Program-made: the position numbers and the translations under genes
Origin: Planctomycetota bacterium
GTDB taxonomy: Bacteria > Planctomycetota > Phycisphaerae > Phycisphaerales > SM1A02
Direction: 5' to 3'
DNA length: 54,595 nucleotides
Assembly: GCA_014381305.1 (NCBI GenBank)
Contig: JACNLW010000031.1
Location: 1 to 54,595, forward strand
Notes under the pieces: model-generated
The model's database searches: none
Told to the model about the DNA's origin: nothing
What the model saw: only the letters and a program-made list of their open reading frames with translations
Shown here: positions 35,445-44,527 of the stretch, piece after piece
How the letters are laid out: each line of letters begins with the position of its first letter
Numbering within the stretch: position 1 is the first letter of the stretch

Positions 35445-36779
35445 TCAGCCAAGCCGGATCCAGCGTAGAAGTTGCATAAAACTTGGCGGTTTGCCCTGCA
35501 TGAGCACACCAATTCGAAAAATGCGGGCACATCCCCAGATCATGCCAAGTACTGCGCTAAAACCGATCACCATGCTCATGATGATTTGCCATGCTGCGAT
35601 GGTTTCAGTTGACGCAGTGATTCTCAGGATCATTACAAAGGGTATGAGCGGGGGTGTAAAACTTGACACGGTTGCAACAATTCCATTTGGATGTTCGGAA
35701 AGAACAGGCCAAAGCGCAAGGGGAATAATCAAGATGATCATGATTGGTCCAATGAGGGACTGCGCATCTCGCAATTCAGTCACTGCGCTGCCAACTGCAG
35801 CCATAATAGATGCAATCATAAAGTACGCCATCGTGAAATACGCTACGAGATAGAGAAGGTGTGAAATCGGAACTAAATCCAACAGTGCAAAAGTGATAAG
35901 CCCAGCGATAGCCGCGCCGCCATACATCAAAAGCATGATGAGACTGACACCTGCCTGTCCGAGAATTTTGCCACCGAGAAGTTGGAGCGGACTCACTGCG
36001 CTAAGCAACACTTCCATTACCTTATTCCCTTTTTCTTCAATTGTCGTTGTCAATAGATAATTACCACTTGTAAACGTTGCAATCCATAACAACATCATAA
36101 AAGCCATTGGAATGATTCGCCTCGCCGCTTCGTTGTCCGCTTTTTCGCCACCGTCATGCGCAAGCCTTGTGGCTGCAACCCGAGGTCTTCTGACCATGCT
36201 AAGCATCGCAGATGGCTCGTGCCCCAATCGGCGGAGTCTGACATCAACAACAGATTTCGCAACTGCAGAAGAAAGAAGGTCTGTGTGATTGGGCGAGAAA
36301 CTACTTGGAATCAACACTTCAAGACGATCGTCCATTTCTTCTGTTTGATCTTCCAATAGTGAATTGGGTACGACAATCAAAGCAGCTAAATCACCGTCTC
36401 GAACTTCTTCTTTGAGATGTTCAAGATCAGCAAAGTTTGCAGGTTGTAATATGATATTTGTAGTGTTCGATCCAGTTTGATTGAGCATCGAGGAAGCGAG
36501 TGGATCTTGCTTGACGATGTCTGGCAATTGCTCGATGAGTTCAGCGTTTGGGTTTTCTTTCGAATGAATTCTATCTTGAAACTCTTGAATGACGTCGTCT
36601 GGTGCAATGATCGCTACAGTTCCAGTCATTGGTGTAGTGTTTGCTTCCATCATGAGTGGCATCACAACAATAAAGAGCCCCATCATGAGTAACGGCATAA
36701 TGATTGCGCCGATCAAAAATGCTTTTGTCATTGCAGTGTGCCGAAACTCTCTCCAAGCGACTATAAGTGTTTTAGACAT
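35445..36779 (-). CDS. ABC-2 type exporter permease (NatB-like)
   Basis: Membrane subunit of an ABC-2 export system, 444 residues. A first helix (LIGAIIMPLLMMGLFIVVMPL, about 22-42) is followed by a large extracytoplasmic domain (about 45-240) and a block of five or six helices to the end. The segment TTTIEEKGNKVMEVLLSAVSPLQLLGGKI is the typical coupling region of NatB-like permeases. The substrate is not visible; NatAB homologues export sodium, but many relatives do not. The ATG at 36779 overlaps the ATPase gene by eight bases. Confidence 0.88.
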   Translation of the reverse strand: MSKTLIVAWREFRHTAMTKAFLIGAIIMPLLMMGLFIVVMPLMMEANTTPMTGTVAIIAPDDVIQEFQDRIHSKENPNAELIEQLPDIVKQDPLASSMLNQTGSNTTNIILQPANFADLEHLKEEVRDGDLAALIVVPNSLLEDQTEEMDDRLEVLIPSSFSPNHTDLLSSAVAKSVVDVRLRRLGHEPSAMLSMVRRPRVAATRLAHDGGEKADNEAARRIIPMAFMMLLWIATFTSGNYLLTTTIEEKGNKVMEVLLSAVSPLQLLGGKILGQAGVSLIMLLMYGGAAIAGLITFALLDLVPISHLLYLVAYFTMAYFMIASIMAAVGSAVTELRDAQSLIGPIMIILIIPLALWPVLSEHPNGIVATVSSFTPPLIPFVMILRITASTETIAAWQIIMSMVIGFSAVLGMIWGCARIFRIGVLMQGKPPSFMQLLRWIRLG

Positions 36780-37722
36780 GAGACATTTCCTCGCGAACCT
36801 GATCAGCAGCCTTCGTTCCTCGCCTTCGAGCAACTTGTTCGATAAACACTTCATCGAGAGTAGGTTTTACAATTTCAATTCCCCGCACAGGAGTTGCTAG
36901 AACTATTTTTCGTAAGACTTCTGTTGCGTCAATTTGATCATCAAGCCGCATAAGAAGATGATCGCTTTTATTCGTATTTTCAATCAGAGTTGCGCCAACA
37001 ATTTTGGAGAGATCACAATTTTTGTCAACAGGTTCAATGCGGATTACGCGCGGGTCAAATTGAGATTGTATGGAACTTACAGTTCCGTCAAGTACTTTTT
37101 TGCCTTCGTCGATCATGATGATACGGTCGCATATCTGTTCCGCTTGAGGGAGTACGTGGGTAGAAAACAAAATAGTACGACCTTGTTGGTGTAGTTCGTC
37201 GATGATTCTTCCTATGACTCGCGCGTTGACTGGATCTAGTCCTGAGAAAGGTTCATCAAGAATGATTAATTCTGGTTCATGAATAATCGCAGCAAGAAAT
37301 TGTACTTTTTGTTGCATGCCTTTTGATAATTCTTCACATCGTCGATTCCGAATGTTTGGTAGTTCAACACGTTCGAGCCAATCGTCGATACGTTTTCGAA
37401 GAATTGATCTTCGCACTCCTTTGAGCTTGCCAATGTATTCAACGAACCCGCCAACTTTCATTTTTCGGTACACGCCACGCTCTTCAGGAAGGTACCCAAT
37501 TCTGTCTTTCGCTTTCAAAGCAGAAGTCCCAAGGACCTGCACGTTTCCACTGTCTGCATGAATGATTGACATCAACATTCGAATGGTGGTGCTCTTTCCA
37601 GCACCATTTGGTCCAAGAAAACCGCACAGCGAACCAGTTGGAACATCAAGATCAAGATCAATGACGGCTTTGGTTTCTCCAAAAGATTTTGAAACGCCAC
37701 GTATTTCTACTGCTGCTGTCAC
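36772..37722 (-). CDS. ABC transporter ATP-binding protein (NatA-like)
   Basis: Cytoplasmic ATPase partner of the adjacent ABC-2 permease, 316 residues. Walker A is GPNGAGKSTT, the signature is ELSKGMQQKVQFLAA, and Walker B is LIILDEPFSGLDP followed by the H-loop region FSTHVLPQ. The C-terminal domain after about 220 is of the NatA/CcmA-like type (DUF4162-like, ending in ATPVRGIEIVKPTLDEVFIE). It begins with GTG, overlapping the upstream LolA-like gene stop as GTGA. The three genes form one transcription unit. Confidence 0.93.
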   Translation of the reverse strand: MTAAVEIRGVSKSFGETKAVIDLDLDVPTGSLCGFLGPNGAGKSTTIRMLMSIIHADSGNVQVLGTSALKAKDRIGYLPEERGVYRKMKVGGFVEYIGKLKGVRRSILRKRIDDWLERVELPNIRNRRCEELSKGMQQKVQFLAAIIHEPELIILDEPFSGLDPVNARVIGRIIDELHQQGRTILFSTHVLPQAEQICDRIIMIDEGKKVLDGTVSSIQSQFDPRVIRIEPVDKNCDLSKIVGATLIENTNKSDHLLMRLDDQIDATEVLRKIVLATPVRGIEIVKPTLDEVFIEQVARRRGTKAADQVREEMSHV

Positions 37723-38480
37723 TCTTTATTCCTCAATTGAACAACCTGTTCTGGCAATTCAAAAATTCGTTCATCTACGCTGTTTACTTCAATTGTGTCA
37801 AACACCATCGCAACTTCTACTCCATCACGATCAAATACAACAGTGTGAAACAATTGCAAATCACCAACAGGCCGCCAGTCTCGAAAATAAATATTCACAA
37901 TCGCGTTGCCATCATTCGTCCGTTCAGTTGTCTGCCTTCCAATGAGCCTTTTTGTTGATTTTGAAAAATATGCCTTCTCTTTGCTGTCAATTGTGTTTTT
38001 GCCAGAAATACTAACTTCCCAACACGTTTCTCCGTCGAATTCAATCTCATCTATAACTTTCATCACATCAAGTTGCAAAGGAAGTTTCGTAAGCCACTCA
38101 ATCCAATTCAATTGTTTTACTTTTTGAGAAAGAGTTTCATCATCGATCAATGTATACACTTGTGTTTTGGATGCCCCAGGGTTCTCTTCCCATGATGTAG
38201 TTCCATCGCTGCCGAACCGTGTTTGACCAATTCCAACAAACGTTTGTACAGCAAGTACTTTTCCACCAGCAAATGTTGCGAGATCAACTTCGATCACTGG
38301 TCGGCCATCTGGGAGACGAATCATGCCGTGGAGTTTGAAAGATTCAAGCGATTCAATCGCATGCGCTCCGCCAATTGCTTTGATTGCTCCTTCAAGAAGA
38401 TCTTCAGGCGTTGGATTTGTAACCTGCGCAGTTGGTGCAAGCAAGAGTCCCGTGAGTAAGGTTGCGATAATTCGAAACAT
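37719..38480 (-). CDS. Exported protein with LolA/LolB-like fold (unknown)
   Basis: A 253-residue exported protein. Signal peptide MFRIIATLLTGLLLAPTAQV; the next residues, TPEDLLEGAIKAIGGAHAIESLESFKLHG, are typical of periplasmic proteins with a LolA-like half-barrel. The remaining strands (YFSKSTKRLIGRQTTERT, IVNIYFRDWRPVGDLQLFHTV) also match that pattern. No lipobox is seen. The gene lies first in the unit with the ABC exporter, so it may handle the exported molecule in the periplasm. This is inference from context. It diverges from metH. Confidence 0.7.
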   Translation of the reverse strand: MFRIIATLLTGLLLAPTAQVTNPTPEDLLEGAIKAIGGAHAIESLESFKLHGMIRLPDGRPVIEVDLATFAGGKVLAVQTFVGIGQTRFGSDGTTSWEENPGASKTQVYTLIDDETLSQKVKQLNWIEWLTKLPLQLDVMKVIDEIEFDGETCWEVSISGKNTIDSKEKAYFSKSTKRLIGRQTTERTNDGNAIVNIYFRDWRPVGDLQLFHTVVFDRDGVEVAMVFDTIEVNSVDERIFELPEQVVQLRNKE

Positions 38481-38533
38481 CTGTTTCCTATTCTACCCTG
38501 CGGAGCAATGTGTGAGGGTACACTTCTCAATTC

Positions 38534-41500
38534 ATGTCTTCCTTACTTTCAAAAATTGTAGATCAAAGACCACTCATTCTTGATGGCGCAATGGGCTCTC
38601 GATTACAACTTGAAAACTTGTCTATTGAAGCAGATTACCTAGGTCACGAAAATTGTGTAGACATCCTTGTACGGTCAAGGCCAGAACTTATTCAATTGAT
38701 TCATGAATCGTTTCTTGCAGTTGGTGCTGATGCAGTCGAAACGAATACGTTCGGAGCAAATCCGCTAGTTTTATCTGAATTTAGTGAAGATGTGGCTTCT
38801 TGGTCTCGATCGCTTTGTCAAGAAGCTGCGGAGATAGCTCGATCAGCGTGCGATGTTCATGCAACGATCGCTCATCCTCGATTTGTATTAGGTTCAATGG
38901 GTCCTGGAACGAAATTGATTACTTTAGATCAAGTTTCTTGGGAGACTATGCTCGGAAGTTATACAGAATCTGCAAGAGGATTGCTTGATGGTGGAGTGGA
39001 CGCTTTTTTTATTGAAACAGCTCAGGACTTGTTGCAAGTCAAGTGTGCAATTAATGCTTGCCTGAAAGCGCTTGATGAGAAAAATCTCACGCCTCAGCAT
39101 GTTCCAATTATGGTGAGTGTCACCATTGAAACTTCTGGCACGATGCTTGTCGGGAGCGATATCGCAGCTGTTGTAAATGCGCTGCGCCCGTACCCCATAT
39201 TCTCACTTGGTTTAAATTGCGCCACGGGTCCAAAAGAGATGACATCTCACATAGAGCATCTTTCATTGACCTGGCCTCGACATATTTCTTGTGTGCCGAA
39301 TGCTGGTTTACCGGTTCTTGTTGAAGGAAAAGCAGAGTTTCCGTTGCAGCCGTTGCCACTTGCTGAAACAGTCGGTAATTTTGTTACCCGTTTTGGAGTA
39401 GATATTCTCGGTGGCTGTTGTGGTACTACACCTGAGCACATCCAACTCCTTGGAGATACATCGCGGAAACTTCAACGAAAACGGCGTGATTTTTCGGGAT
39501 GGGAAGCGGGATGTTCAAGTCTGTATTCGCCGACAAACTATCGTCAAGAACAATCATTTTTCATCGTAGGCGAGCGAATGAACGCTTCGGGTTCACGAAA
39601 ATTTAAACGGTTACTTGGTGAACAGAATCTCGATGAAATGATCGCACTTGCCAAACAACAAGTTCGAGAGGGAGCGAATTGTTTGGATATTAATGTCGAT
39701 GCAACTGACCGAGACAACCCTAAGGATATGGCAACGATTGTGCAACAAGTTGTTCGGCAAGTCGATACTCCAATCATGCTAGATTCAACACAGTTTGAAA
39801 CGATCGAAGCTGGTCTCAGGCATGCGGGTGGAAAATGCATTATTAATTCAACAAATTTTGAGGAAGGGGAAGAGAAGTTTGACTCTTTCTGCCACTTGGC
39901 GAGAACCTTTGGTGCAGCAATTGTTGTTGGAACCATTGATGAAGATAAAGAAGAAGCGATGGCTCGGACTGCCGAGAGAAAATTTCAAATTGCTGCAAGA
40001 GCGATAGATCGCGCAGCTGTAAAGCATGCGATACCTATTGAAGACATTTTTATAGACCCGTTGGTGCTTCCTATTTCTACAGGCATGGACGCCGATCGTC
40101 GAAGTTCATTAGAACTGATTGAAGGTGTGAGAAAAATTTCAAGGGCATGGCCCGATGTTCAAATTACTTGCGGGCTTTCAAATTGTTCGTTTGGTCTTAA
40201 GCCAGCTGCGAGGCAAGTGCTGAACTCCGTATTACTTTGGGAATTGATGGATGCTGGGCTTTCTTCTTCGATTATGCATTCTTCCAAGATTCAACCAATG
40301 AACCGAATTCATCCGGAACGAAAACAAGCGGCATTGGATTTGATTTATGACCGCAGGGCACTTTCGCATGGCGGGACAGGGCTGCCTGTTCATATCGATG
40401 ACGAAACATTTGATCCATTGCAGTTTTTTATAAGCCTTTTTACTGATCTCGAAGAAGTGCGCGAAGAAGAAGCTGATCGCGATTTCTCAATTGAGGAATG
40501 GTTGCAGACCCACATTGTTGATGGCGAAAAGGAACAACTCGCCGCGCATCTCGATGAAGCAATGGAAAAGTACAAACCAATTGAAATCATTAATGCGCAC
40601 CTCCTCGCAGGGATGAAAACAGTTGGTGAGTTGTTTGGTTCTGGGCAAATGCAATTGCCATTTGTGTTGCAATCAGCAGAAGTCATGAAAATGGCTGTGA
40701 GATATCTTGAACCTCACATGAATAAAGAGGAGGGCCAAACTCGGGGCAGAATCGTGCTTGCAACAGTCAAAGGCGACGTGCATGACATCGGAAAGAATCT
40801 TGTTGATATTATTTTAAGTAACAATGGTTGGACCGTTCATAACATTGGAATCAAACAAACAATTGAAGATATTGTGCAAGCATGGAGAGAGACTGGGAGT
40901 GATGCGATTGGTATGTCTGGTCTGTTGGTCAAGAGTGTGATGGTGATGGAGGAAAATCTGAAAATACTCAATGAAATGACGATTGATGTTCCAGTTTTAG
41001 TTGGCGGCGCTCCACTTTCAAGACATTACGCTGAATCGCATCTTCGGTCTATCTATAACGGGCAACTTTATTATGGCAAGGATGCATTTGACGGGCTTAG
41101 GATTTGCAATACATTGGCGGATGGAAACAAGGGCGCACTTGCTGCGGAGATAAATCTTCGTTTGGCAAAAAGAGCCTCAGTTGAAACTCGGGTACAAGCG
41201 ATGGAAACAAGTGAAGCAGAAATTTCTGCAGTAGAAACTATTCTTGGCGAAAGGAGCGATGTGTCTCAAGATGTTATTGTCCCATCGCCGCCATTCTGGG
41301 GAAATAGAATTGTTGATACGATTTCTCTCGATGATATATACCCATACATCAATAGAGTCGCACTACTACGTGGCCAATGGGGATTCAAAAAAGGGCAGCG
41401 TTCCAAAGGTGATTACGAACACTACTTAGATGAAGAAGTACGCCCAATTTTCGAACGATTAAAAACCTCACTTCGAGATGAGGGTGTGTTGCAACCTAAA

Positions 41501-42076
41501 GTTGTTTATGGTTGGTATCCAGTTGCAAGTGATGGGGACGAGCTCGTTGTATTTGATCCAGAAGATCACGCACAGGAGTTGGAACGGTTTGAATTTCCTC
41601 GGCAAACAAAGAGAAGAAAATTATGTATCTGCGATTTCTTTAAATCGATTGATACTGGTGAGCGTGACGTGTTAGGTTTATCGTGCGTAACAATGGGGTC
41701 TGAAGTAAGTAGAGTTGCAGAAAAACTTTTTGCAGATGATTCATATCAAGAGTATTTGTTTGTGCATGGCATGGGTGTTGAGTGTGCCGAGGCCCTCGCA
41801 GAGTTGTGGCACAAACGCATGCGGGATGAACTTGGAATTAGCGGGGAGGACAGTCCACACATCAAAGAATTGTTTTCTCAAAAGTATCGAGGTAGTCGCT
41901 ACTCGTTTGGGTATCCTGCTTGTCCGAATATGAGCCATCAAGAAAAATTGTTTCGGCTACTTAAACCTGAACGCATTGGTTGCGAGCTCACTGAAAATTG
42001 GCAAATCGATCCTGAACAATCAACTTCAGCGATTATTGTGCATCATCCCGAAGCTAAGTATTTCAATGCGAATTAA
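38534..42076 (+). CDS. metH: Cobalamin-dependent methionine synthase
   Basis: Transfers a methyl group from methyltetrahydrofolate through cobalamin to homocysteine. The 1180 residues contain all four modules. The homocysteine domain (1-310) shows zinc ligands C229 in GLNCATGP and C295-C296 in GGCCGTTPEHI. The pterin domain follows (about 335-600; MNASGSRKFKRLL, DINVDATDRDN). The cobalamin region (about 640-880) has the base-off motif D748-x-H750-x-x-G753. The reactivation domain (about 910-1180) ends with SFGYPACPNM. E. coli MetH is 1227 residues. It diverges from the LolA-like gene, with 53 bp between, which leaves no room for a cobalamin riboswitch. Confidence 0.97.
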   Translation: MSSLLSKIVDQRPLILDGAMGSRLQLENLSIEADYLGHENCVDILVRSRPELIQLIHESFLAVGADAVETNTFGANPLVLSEFSEDVASWSRSLCQEAAEIARSACDVHATIAHPRFVLGSMGPGTKLITLDQVSWETMLGSYTESARGLLDGGVDAFFIETAQDLLQVKCAINACLKALDEKNLTPQHVPIMVSVTIETSGTMLVGSDIAAVVNALRPYPIFSLGLNCATGPKEMTSHIEHLSLTWPRHISCVPNAGLPVLVEGKAEFPLQPLPLAETVGNFVTRFGVDILGGCCGTTPEHIQLLGDTSRKLQRKRRDFSGWEAGCSSLYSPTNYRQEQSFFIVGERMNASGSRKFKRLLGEQNLDEMIALAKQQVREGANCLDINVDATDRDNPKDMATIVQQVVRQVDTPIMLDSTQFETIEAGLRHAGGKCIINSTNFEEGEEKFDSFCHLARTFGAAIVVGTIDEDKEEAMARTAERKFQIAARAIDRAAVKHAIPIEDIFIDPLVLPISTGMDADRRSSLELIEGVRKISRAWPDVQITCGLSNCSFGLKPAARQVLNSVLLWELMDAGLSSSIMHSSKIQPMNRIHPERKQAALDLIYDRRALSHGGTGLPVHIDDETFDPLQFFISLFTDLEEVREEEADRDFSIEEWLQTHIVDGEKEQLAAHLDEAMEKYKPIEIINAHLLAGMKTVGELFGSGQMQLPFVLQSAEVMKMAVRYLEPHMNKEEGQTRGRIVLATVKGDVHDIGKNLVDIILSNNGWTVHNIGIKQTIEDIVQAWRETGSDAIGMSGLLVKSVMVMEENLKILNEMTIDVPVLVGGAPLSRHYAESHLRSIYNGQLYYGKDAFDGLRICNTLADGNKGALAAEINLRLAKRASVETRVQAMETSEAEISAVETILGERSDVSQDVIVPSPPFWGNRIVDTISLDDIYPYINRVALLRGQWGFKKGQRSKGDYEHYLDEEVRPIFERLKTSLRDEGVLQPKVVYGWYPVASDGDELVVFDPEDHAQELERFEFPRQTKRRKLCICDFFKSIDTGERDVLGLSCVTMGSEVSRVAEKLFADDSYQEYLFVHGMGVECAEALAELWHKRMRDELGISGEDSPHIKELFSQKYRGSRYSFGYPACPNMSHQEKLFRLLKPERIGCELTENWQIDPEQSTSAIIVHHPEAKYFNAN

Positions 42077-42118
42077 GGCAGATTGCGGAGGCTCATCCCC
42101 GAAATTTGCTTTACGAAA

Positions 42119-42141
42119 TTTATTGACTCCGAGTCAATAAA
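42119..42141. repeat. Perfect 11-bp palindrome opening the second repeat array
   Basis: TTTATTGACTC and GAGTCAATAAA flank a single C. The core is the same as in the 101-bp units that follow. It lies about 43 bases after the metH stop and might also act as a terminator for transcripts on either strand, though its stem is A/T-rich. Confidence 0.85.
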
Positions 42142-42153
42142 AAACATCAAGCA

Positions 42154-42355
42154 TTAATTGACTCCGAGTGCATTAAACCTCTTTTATTGGTCGCGTAACA
42201 TGTTGGTAATAAACAAGATAAATTCTCTCCGAGTCAATTAAATACACCAGAGTGTTAATTGACTCCGAGTGCATTAAGCTTCTTTTACTGGTCGCGTAAC
42301 ATGTTGGTAATAAACAAGATAAATTCACTCCGAGTCAATTAAATACACCACAGAT
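42154..42355. repeat. Two tandem 101-bp palindromic repeats
   Basis: Two units (42154-42254 and 42255-42355) are nearly identical. Each has 21-bp arms: the left starts TTAATTGACTCCGAGTG (42154 and 42255) and the right ends CTCCGAGTCAATTAA (42221-42241 and 42322-42342). The loop is about 46 bases and includes GGTCGCGTAACATG. A third left arm follows at 42356-42376 in register with the 101-bp period, but its loop is shortened. No similarity in sequence to the 129-bp family is seen, yet the layout (long imperfect stem, mid-size loop, tandem copies flanked by perfect hairpins) is the same. Confidence 0.93.
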
Positions 42356-42413
42356 TTAATTGACTCGGAGTGAATTAAAATAATCAAGTTTTTAATTGAC
42401 TCGGAGTCAATTA
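42356..42413. repeat. Truncated third unit and terminal palindrome
   Basis: TTAATTGACTCGGAGTG (42356) is followed after a short A/T spacer by TAATTGACTC-G-GAGTCAATTA (42393-42413), a perfect palindrome with 10-bp arms. The centre base is G here and C in the units to the left. Confidence 0.85.
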
Positions 42414-42466
42414 GGACAATTAGGACGAATTCGCGATCAATTGTCCGTAAGAGTAGAGTACGTGTG

Positions 42467-43192
42467 ATGCTTGGTGCACTCGCTAAACTTAATCGAACGC
42501 AAAAAGCGTGTTTAGCACTTGTATTAATACTTCCAGCACCCTTGATTGGTGTTTCCTGTTCGTTCTATTTGCCGCCAATCCGAAGTATATATACGCACGA
42601 AATTGAAGTTGGAAAAATCATTTGGGCAGCTGCGAAGCTATGGTTAATTGCATTGCCCGTTGTTTGGCTGCTCTTTGTTGACAACGGAAAACTCAGTTGG
42701 TCGCCTGCAAAAAAGAAGGGCATAGCAGCAGGTCTTCTTTGGTCAATACCAGTTGTATTAATCATTTTTGCAACACACTGGCTTGCAAAGGGGTTGCTTA
42801 TCGACCCCGAAGCAAAAGCAACCATAGACGAACTTGGAATTTCCACGCCTGCCAAGTTTTTCATATTCGCATCGGCAATGTCACTTGGAAATTCTCTCAT
42901 GGAAGAGTACGTTTGGCGGTGGTTTGTATTCTCGAAATTTAAAATCCTTGTTGGCGTTTGGCCAGCAATAGTTTTAAGTGCTTTCTTCTTCACAGTGCAC
43001 CATATTGTTATCGTGTGGAACATCGGGTCTCTATGGTTGGTTGTTCTGAGTTCATTTGGCTTGTTCTCAGGGGCGATTATCTGGGGATGGCTCTACAATA
43101 AATACAACTCGATCTGGCCGGCATGGATTTGCCATGTTGCAGCAGACACGGCTATTATGTGTATTATTTGGTGGATTATTACAGGAACTTAA
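42467..43192 (+). CDS. CPBP-family intramembrane glutamic protease
   Basis: A 241-residue polytopic membrane protein of the CAAX-protease/bacteriocin-processing (CPBP, Abi) family. Motif 1 is E146-E147-Y-V-W-R151 and motif 2 is FFTVHH with H178-H179; the C-terminal histidine H223 in WICHVAADTA also fits. Family members cleave in the membrane, but the substrate cannot be told. The ATG at 42467 is used; a GTG immediately before (42464) is possible. It lies 3 bp before the transglutaminase gene, so the two are likely cotranscribed. A palindromic repeat array lies upstream. Confidence 0.87.
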   Translation: MLGALAKLNRTQKACLALVLILPAPLIGVSCSFYLPPIRSIYTHEIEVGKIIWAAAKLWLIALPVVWLLFVDNGKLSWSPAKKKGIAAGLLWSIPVVLIIFATHWLAKGLLIDPEAKATIDELGISTPAKFFIFASAMSLGNSLMEEYVWRWFVFSKFKILVGVWPAIVLSAFFFTVHHIVIVWNIGSLWLVVLSSFGLFSGAIIWGWLYNKYNSIWPAWICHVAADTAIMCIIWWIITGT

Positions 43193-43195
43193 ACA

Positions 43196-44527
43196 ATGAA
43201 ATACTTTTTTACCCTACTCATCATCACTTGCTCATCTGCTCTCTATGGAGTTCCAGAGGCAGCGTCATGTACTTCGCTTGAGACCATTCCAAATGTTGTA
43301 ACGAACGATATTAAAGCTGGGATTGAACGTCACATTCGAGAGTTGTCTGAAAGTAATGACGGTTTCTTTCCCATTACATTTGAAGATAAAGAAATGAAAC
43401 TGAAGTTAGTTAGAGTACACATGGAATATCTCGCGAACTTGGGTCCACGAAGACATTTTGCTTGTGTTGATTTAGCAAGTGAAGATGGCAACGTGTATGA
43501 CGTAGATTTTTTCTTGGCTGGTGATCCAGGAAGTATGACTGTTACTGAAACAACAGTGCATAAATTGAATGGCCGTCCCTATTACTTGTGGGAACAACAA
43601 GACGATGGAACGTGGATCCATGTAGAAGCAACAGATGCCTCAAGGGAGTTACTAGGTGTAGTAGAAGGAGAAGATGCTTTCTCATTTGTGTACCAAGCAA
43701 CACTTCCAGAATTCAAAGAGAACGCACGCATGTGGATTCCGATTCCTAGCAGCGACACTTTTCAAACAATAAAGATGACGAACATTGATGTCCCAGGTAC
43801 ACATGAAATTATCAAAGATGAAGAATTTGGAAACCAAATTCTTTTTGTTGAGTTAACACCAGAGGATAGTGGACAGCCAATTTTGTTACAGTTCGATGTT
43901 CAAAGACAAGAAAAAAAGATGCACGCTGATTCTACAGTTCCTGAATTGTTTCTTGCACCTGAAAATTTAGTGCCAAATTCTAAAAAGTTTCACGAAATTG
44001 CGAAGGAAGTGCTCATCGATAAAAATGGTGGAGATCTTGTGAAAGCCAGAGCACTCTACGATCATACGATTGACACAATGCGGTACGCCAAATTTGGTAC
44101 AGAGTATGGAAAGGGTGACGCAAATTTCGCATGCGATTCTGCTCGGGGAAACTGTACTGATTATCACTCATATTTCATTGCACTATCTCGCACCGTAGGA
44201 ATACCTGCGAGGTTCGCTATCGGCGCTGCTGTTCCCTCGGGCAGAGACGATGGCGGGATTAGCGGTTACCACTGCTGGGCCGAATTTTATGCAGAAGGAA
44301 AGTGGTGGCCTATTGATATTTCAGAGGCAGATAAATACACAAGTCTCTCTACCTATTACTTTGGACATAACCCAGCTAATCGTGTGGAGTTTAGTCACGG
44401 CCGCGATCTTGTTGTCAACCCAATGCCGGAGTCTGGACCAATCAACTTCTTAGCGTATCCGCTTCTAGAAGTTGGCGGCAAGCCAGTAAAAGTGAAGCCA
44501 CAGTTTGGATTTCAGCGAATTGGTTAA
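43196..44527 (+). CDS. Exported transglutaminase-like protein
   Basis: A 443-residue exported protein with a signal peptide (MKYFFTLLIITCSSALYG). A beta-rich N-terminal region (about 25-250) includes a stretch typical of domains that precede transglutaminases (FKENARMWIPIPSSD). The transglutaminase-like domain follows at about 270-390. The catalytic triad is visible as C320 in GNCTDYHSYF, H359 in GYHCWAEF and D374 in WPIDISEAD. Such domains act as peptidases or crosslinkers; the actual reaction is unknown. It follows the CPBP gene closely. The stop overlaps the convergent HXXEE gene by four bases. Confidence 0.88.
   Translation: MKYFFTLLIITCSSALYGVPEAASCTSLETIPNVVTNDIKAGIERHIRELSESNDGFFPITFEDKEMKLKLVRVHMEYLANLGPRRHFACVDLASEDGNVYDVDFFLAGDPGSMTVTETTVHKLNGRPYYLWEQQDDGTWIHVEATDASRELLGVVEGEDAFSFVYQATLPEFKENARMWIPIPSSDTFQTIKMTNIDVPGTHEIIKDEEFGNQILFVELTPEDSGQPILLQFDVQRQEKKMHADSTVPELFLAPENLVPNSKKFHEIAKEVLIDKNGGDLVKARALYDHTIDTMRYAKFGTEYGKGDANFACDSARGNCTDYHSYFIALSRTVGIPARFAIGAAVPSGRDDGGISGYHCWAEFYAEGKWWPIDISEADKYTSLSTYYFGHNPANRVEFSHGRDLVVNPMPESGPINFLAYPLLEVGGKPVKVKPQFGFQRIG

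Larger units (their letters stand above)
42077..42466. other. 390-bp non-coding stretch between metH and the CPBP protease gene
   Basis: Almost all of this gap is made of palindromic repeats built on TTGACTCCGAGTCAA (42119-42413). Before them is a short A/T-rich piece with GAAATTT written twice around GCTTTAC. After them GACAATTAGGACGAATTCGCGATC leads into the protease start, with no convincing promoter seen. Confidence 0.85.

Noticed and set aside
38481-38533. Cobalamin or SAM riboswitch before metH
   Set aside because: The gap is 53 bases and holds no recognisable aptamer element.
42119-42413. Integron attC sites or CRISPR
   Set aside because: There is no RYYYAAC/GTTRRRY pair in the expected places, no integrase, and the units do not flank small cassettes.
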